Shown here: one piece after another, positions 4,664 through 8,084 of the stretch
How positions within the stretch are numbered: position 1 is the first letter of the stretch
Layout of the letters: every line of letters begins with the position of its first letter
Source of the DNA: Sphingomonas sp.
GTDB taxonomy: Bacteria > Pseudomonadota > Alphaproteobacteria > Sphingomonadales > Sphingomonadaceae
NCBI GenBank assembly: GCA_019747165.1
Contig: JAIERC010000184.1
Span: 1 to 8,084 of the forward strand
Direction of reading: 5' to 3'
DNA length: 8,084 nt
Made by a program: the position numbers and the translations under genes
The notes under the pieces: model-generated
Databases searched by the model: none
Seen by the model: the letters and a program-made list of their open reading frames with translations, nothing else
What the model was told of the DNA's origin: nothing

Positions 4664-5183
4664 AGTCACCGCCGGTCTCCTCGCGAATGCGCCGATCAAG
4701 ATAGGCGCGGTCGGCGTCGCTGTGAAGCGACAGCAGGCGCTGGGCCTGTTCGCGCATTTCAGGGGCGCTGCCGCTGGCGAACTGGCCCATCCGGTCAGCG
4801 ATGATATCCTCCACCGAAAGGATCGCGGCCTCGCCCTCTGGGCCGACATCGACCAGCAGCACGCGGTCCCGATCCGCCAAGCCATCGAGCAAGGTTGCCG
4901 AGACGATCTCGAAACCCAAGGCAAGCTGAGGGTGAATCCAGCCGCGCGTTGCCTTGCCGGGGCCGGATGGTTTGACGAAGCCGAGATTGCGCAAAATCTC
5001 TTCGAATTCTGCCTGGCGCGCGGTGGATAGATCGAAATCGCCCGTGCTGATCGCGCTCCCGGAATAAAGCTCAACCGCGCCGCCGCCGACCAGGATGGGG
5101 CGGGGCAATCCCCGCGCGACCATCGCCTCGCTCGCCTGGGCGAGGAGCCGGAGTGCGGCTTCGAATTCGGGGCGGTAGCTCAT
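4644..5183 (-). CDS. Nucleotidyltransferase-fold protein (DUF6036/AbiEii-like)
   Basis: A 179-residue protein with a minimal nucleotidyltransferase pattern: LVGGGAVELYSG (about residues 31-42) followed by STGDFDL (46-52), i.e. the Gly-Gly loop and the Asp-x-Asp pair (Asp49, Asp51) that bind metal and nucleotide in this superfamily. A later LSVEDIIADRMGQF (about 122-135) matches the helix that follows the third strand in AbiEii-type and DUF6036 proteins, where Lys is usual in place of Arg131. Such proteins include toxin nucleotidyltransferases and many uncharacterised relatives; substrate unknown. The start ATG at 5183 has no Shine-Dalgarno and sits at the foot of a GGCGGC/GCCGCC inverted repeat (5185-5205), which could restrict initiation. 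The gene is downstream of uvrA, separated by a twin hairpin, and overlaps the small gene at 4493-4663 by 20 bases. High GC3 indicates resident or well-ameliorated DNA. Confidence 0.7.
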   Translation of the reverse strand: MSYRPEFEAALRLLAQASEAMVARGLPRPILVGGGAVELYSGSAISTGDFDLSTARQAEFEEILRNLGFVKPSGPGKATRGWIHPQLALGFEIVSATLLDGLADRDRVLLVDVGPEGEAAILSVEDIIADRMGQFASGSAPEMREQAQRLLSLHSDADRAYLDRRIREETGGDYGWQDV

Positions 5184-5218
5184 TGGCGGCGCATTTCGTG
5201 CCGCCGGAGCCTGATCCC

Positions 5219-5269
5219 GTGTTCTCGCGAGGGCGGGAATACGGCCTGGGCTCCTGCCTTCGCAGGAGC
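5219..5269. repeat. Twin-hairpin repeat between uvrA and the nucleotidyltransferase gene
   Basis: The first hairpin pairs GTGTTCTCGC with GCGGGAATAC around GAGG (5219-5242, 10 pairs with two wobbles); the second pairs GCTCCTGC with GCAGGAGC around CTTC (5250-5269, perfect). They are 7 bases apart. This 'GCGGGAATAC ... GGGCTCCTGC' couple looks to me like a dispersed palindromic repeat of sphingomonad genomes, from memory. Placed 18 bases after the uvrA stop, it could end or stabilise the uvrA message, although no U-tract follows. Confidence 0.65.
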
Positions 5270-5286
5270 ACTTGGGCGGCGATGGC

Positions 5287-8084
5287 TCATCCGGTGGCGG
5301 CTTTGTCGGGGCGCTTGGCCAGCAGGGGCCGGAGATAATGGCCGGTGAAGCTGCCCTTCACCGCCGCCACCTTTTCCGGTGTCCCCTCCGCTACAATCTC
5401 CCCGCCCTTCACGCCGCCCTCTGGCCCCAGATCGAGCACCCAGTCGGCGGTCTTGATGACGTCCAAATTGTGCTCAATGACGACGACCGTATTGCCCTGT
5501 TCGACCAGCGCGTGGAGCACTTCCAGCAGCTTGCGGACATCCTCGAAATGCAGCCCCGTGGTCGGTTCGTCGAGGATGTAGAGCGTGTTGCCGGTTGCGC
5601 GGCGGCTGAGTTCCTTGGCGAGCTTGACGCGCTGCGCCTCGCCGCCGCTCAGCGTCGTCGCTTGCTGGCCGACCTTGACATAGCCGAGGCCGACTTCCTG
5701 CAGCATCGCCATCTTGTCGCGGATCGGGGGGACGGCCTTGAAGAATTCGACCGCGTCCTCGACCGTCATGTTGAGCACATCGGCGATGGAGAGGCCCTTG
5801 AACTTCACCTCAAGCGTCTCGCGATTGTAGCGCGCGCCGTGGCAGACGTCGCAGGTGACATAGACGTCGGGCAGGAAGTGCATTTCGATCTTGAGCAGGC
5901 CGTCGCCCTGGCACGCTTCACACCGGCCGCCCTTGACGTTGAAGCTGAAGCGGCCGGGCTTGTAGCCGCGTGCCTGGCTTTCGGGGAGGCCCGCGAACCA
6001 ATCGCGGATCTGGGTGAACGCGCCGGTATAGGTGGCGGGGTTGCTGCGCGGGGTGCGGCCGATCGGCGATTGATCGATGTCGATCACCTTGTCGAGATAT
6101 TGCAGGCCGGTGACCTTGTCATGCTTGCCGGCCAGCATCCGCGCGCCGTTGAGCGCGCGGGCCGAGGCGGCGTAGAGCGTGTCGATCGTGAAGCTCGACT
6201 TGCCCGATCCTGATACCCCCGTGACGCAGGTGAAGGTGCCGAGCGGGATGCTGGCGGTGACGCCGCGCAGATTATTGGCGGTGGCGTTGTGGACGGTGAG
6301 CTTCTTGCCATTGCCCTTGCGCCGGGTGGCTGGGACGGCGACTTGGCGGCGGCCCGAGAGATAATCGGCGGTGATGCTGTTGGTGTTGGCGAGGACTTGC
6401 TCAAAGGTGCCCTGCGCGACGACTGCGCCGCCATGGACGCCAGCGCCAGGGCCCATATCGATGACATAATCGGCAGTGCGGATCGCGTCTTCGTCATGTT
6501 CGACGACAAGGACGGTGTTGCCGAGATCGCGGAGTCGCCGCAGCGTTTTCAGCAACATGTCGTTATCGCGCTGGTGCAGGCCGATGCTGGGTTCGTCGAG
6601 CACATAAAGCACGCCGCTGAGGCCGCTGCCGATCTGGCTGGCGAGGCGGATGCGCTGGCTCTCGCCGCCGCTGAGCGTGCCGCTGGTGCGGTCTAGGTTG
6701 AGATAATCGAGCCCGACATTGTTGAGGAAGCCGAGCCGTTCGAGGATTTCCTTGAGGATGCGTTCGGCGATTTCCTTCTGCTGGCCGGTGAGCGCGTCCG
6801 GGATCGCCTCAAACCAGGCGAGCGCATCAACCACCGAGAGGCGGGTGACGCTGGAGATATCGCGCATGCCGATCTTCACCGCGAGCGCCTCCGGCTTCAG
6901 GCGCGCGCCGCCGCAGGTCTCGCACGGGGCGCTGCTTTGATATTTGCTCAGCTCCTCGCGCATCCACGCGCTTTCGGTGGACAGGAGCCGCCGGTTGAGG
7001 TTGCCGATCACGCCCTCGAACGGCTTCTTCACGTCGTAGGATTTTTTGCCGTCGATGAAGGTCAAGGTGACGGGCTTGCCGCCGGTGCCGTGGAGGATGA
7101 TGAGTTTGACTTCGCCGGACAGCTCTTCCCAGGGCGTATCGAGCGAAAAGCCGAATTCGCGCGCCAGGCTGCCCAGCACCTGCATGTAATAGGGGCTGGG
7201 CGGCTGTGACTTGGCCCAGGGCACGACCGCGCCCTTTTTGATGCTGAGCGCGTGGTTGGGGACGACGAGGTCTTCGTCGAACAGCAGTTTTTCGCCCAGC
7301 CCATCGCAGGCCGGGCACGCGCCTTGCGGGGCGTTGAAGGAGAAGAGCCGCGGTTCGATTTCGGCGATGGTGAAGCCCGAGACGGGGCAGGCGAATTTTT
7401 CACTGAAGACGATGCGGTTGGGCGGGATACCCGCGCCTTTCATTTTCTGGTCGTGGGCACCCGCGTCGCTGGCCTCGCCTTCGCGGCCCGGCACGACGCC
7501 ATCCACCAAATCCACATAGGCCAGCCCTTCGGCGAGCTTCAGCGCGGTTTCGAAACTTTCGGCAAGGCGCGTGCTCAGATCAGGCCCGACCACCAGCCGG
7601 TCAACCACCACTTCAATGTCGTGCTTGTACTTTTTGTCGATCGCCGGGGCCTCATCGACCTCATGGATTTCGCCATCGATGCGGACGCGCGTGAAGCCTG
7701 CTTTCTGCCATTCGAGCAGTTCCTTTTTATATTCGCCTTTGCGGCCGCGCACGACCGGGGCGAGCAGATAGAGCCGCGTGCCCTCTGGCAGCGCCATGAC
7801 GCGATCGACCATCTGGCTGACGGTCTGCGCGGCAATGGGCAGGCCCGTCGCGGGGCTGTAAGGGATGCCGACACGCGCCCAGAGCAGGCGCATATAATCA
7901 TAGATTTCAGTGACGGTGGCGACGGTGGAGCGCGGATTGCGGCTGGTCGTTTTCTGCTCGATGCTGATCGCGGGGCTGAGCCCTTCGATATGATCGACAT
8001 CGGGCTTCTGCATCATCTCCAGAAACTGGCGCGCATAGGCGGAGAGCGACTCCACATAGCGCCGCTGCCCCTCGGCATAGATGG
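5287..8084 (-). CDS. uvrA: UvrA, excinuclease ABC subunit A (N-terminus cut off)
   Basis: UvrA is the damage-sensing ATPase of nucleotide excision repair; it forms a dimer, loads UvrB and is cytoplasmic. The window holds 931 residues to the stop, beginning IYAEGQRRYVESLSAYARQF; by comparison with E. coli UvrA about 45 residues with the first Walker A are beyond the edge. A GTG at 8055 is internal, not the start. Counting from the first full codon: the UvrB-binding and insertion regions follow, the first zinc module has Cys232, Ser235, Cys256 and Cys259, the CETC pair is at about 387-390, the first ABC signature LSGGESQ at 470-476 with Walker B VLDEPS after it, the second Walker A GVSGSGKSS at 622-630, an intact second zinc module (Cys721, Cys724, Cys744, Cys747), LSGGEAQ at 811-817 and LDEPTTGLH at 837-845. 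Length and order are normal. GC3 is very high. The regulatory region lies outside the window. Confidence 0.98.
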   Translation of the reverse strand, partial: IYAEGQRRYVESLSAYARQFLEMMQKPDVDHIEGLSPAISIEQKTTSRNPRSTVATVTEIYDYMRLLWARVGIPYSPATGLPIAAQTVSQMVDRVMALPEGTRLYLLAPVVRGRKGEYKKELLEWQKAGFTRVRIDGEIHEVDEAPAIDKKYKHDIEVVVDRLVVGPDLSTRLAESFETALKLAEGLAYVDLVDGVVPGREGEASDAGAHDQKMKGAGIPPNRIVFSEKFACPVSGFTIAEIEPRLFSFNAPQGACPACDGLGEKLLFDEDLVVPNHALSIKKGAVVPWAKSQPPSPYYMQVLGSLAREFGFSLDTPWEELSGEVKLIILHGTGGKPVTLTFIDGKKSYDVKKPFEGVIGNLNRRLLSTESAWMREELSKYQSSAPCETCGGARLKPEALAVKIGMRDISSVTRLSVVDALAWFEAIPDALTGQQKEIAERILKEILERLGFLNNVGLDYLNLDRTSGTLSGGESQRIRLASQIGSGLSGVLYVLDEPSIGLHQRDNDMLLKTLRRLRDLGNTVLVVEHDEDAIRTADYVIDMGPGAGVHGGAVVAQGTFEQVLANTNSITADYLSGRRQVAVPATRRKGNGKKLTVHNATANNLRGVTASIPLGTFTCVTGVSGSGKSSFTIDTLYAASARALNGARMLAGKHDKVTGLQYLDKVIDIDQSPIGRTPRSNPATYTGAFTQIRDWFAGLPESQARGYKPGRFSFNVKGGRCEACQGDGLLKIEMHFLPDVYVTCDVCHGARYNRETLEVKFKGLSIADVLNMTVEDAVEFFKAVPPIRDKMAMLQEVGLGYVKVGQQATTLSGGEAQRVKLAKELSRRATGNTLYILDEPTTGLHFEDVRKLLEVLHALVEQGNTVVVIEHNLDVIKTADWVLDLGPEGGVKGGEIVAEGTPEKVAAVKGSFTGHYLRPLLAKRPDKAATG

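Noticed and set aside
5272..6213. 313-residue plus-strand ORF
   Set aside because: It lies opposite the 3' part of uvrA; long antisense frames are expected in high-GC coding DNA.

Overview
The window looks like a chromosomal piece of an alphaproteobacterium, most likely a sphingomonad. The support is the GC-rich, strongly GC3-biased uvrA with an alphaproteobacterial-type first zinc motif (CPVS instead of CPxC), an SRAP-family N-terminus beginning MCNEAARR, and GC-rich twin-hairpin intergenic repeats of a kind I associate with sphingomonads. The assignment rests on recognition, not on a search.

Two ordinary genome-maintenance genes bracket the window, both on the minus strand and both cut by its edges: an SRAP/YedK-like DNA-crosslink repair protein at the left (1-244) and the excision-repair ATPase UvrA at the right (5287-8084). 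Between them lie about 5 kb of accessory DNA.

From left to right the accessory part holds: a hairpin-rich intergenic stretch with a dispersed repeat (245-552); an AT-richer FkbM-type methyltransferase gene (553-1455, minus); a mostly gene-free stretch ending in a decayed copy of a small 'LPRNSG' protein gene (1751-1867, minus); a solitary BrnA-antitoxin-like gene (1868-2083, plus); a second copy of the dispersed repeat followed by another perfect hairpin (2095-2194); a DUF433 antitoxin gene (2303-2536, plus) whose partner DUF5615/PIN-like toxin survives only as 12 codons and is joined through a short shared sequence to a 104-bp piece of a second BrnA-like gene (2533-2698); a tight two-gene minus-strand operon encoding a DndB/DGQHR-like protein and a 53-residue helix-turn-helix protein (2795-4181), closed by a perfect 14-bp stem terminator and preceded by an unusual array of TTTCCCCGC boxes; and an overlapping minus-strand pair (4493-5183) encoding a nucleotidyltransferase-fold protein and the intact 56-residue 'LPRNSG' protein, separated from uvrA by a twin-hairpin repeat.

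The best candidate for an undescribed system is the DndB-like/HTH operon. It stands alone without dndC, dndD or dndE beside it, its DGQHR signature is altered to DGLGR, and its upstream region carries four boxes arranged symmetrically with 21-nt spacing, a natural operator for the co-encoded HTH protein. The second candidate is the overlapping nucleotidyltransferase/small-protein pair, whose small partner has a second, degenerate copy elsewhere in the window. The rest reads as a graveyard of toxin-antitoxin modules.
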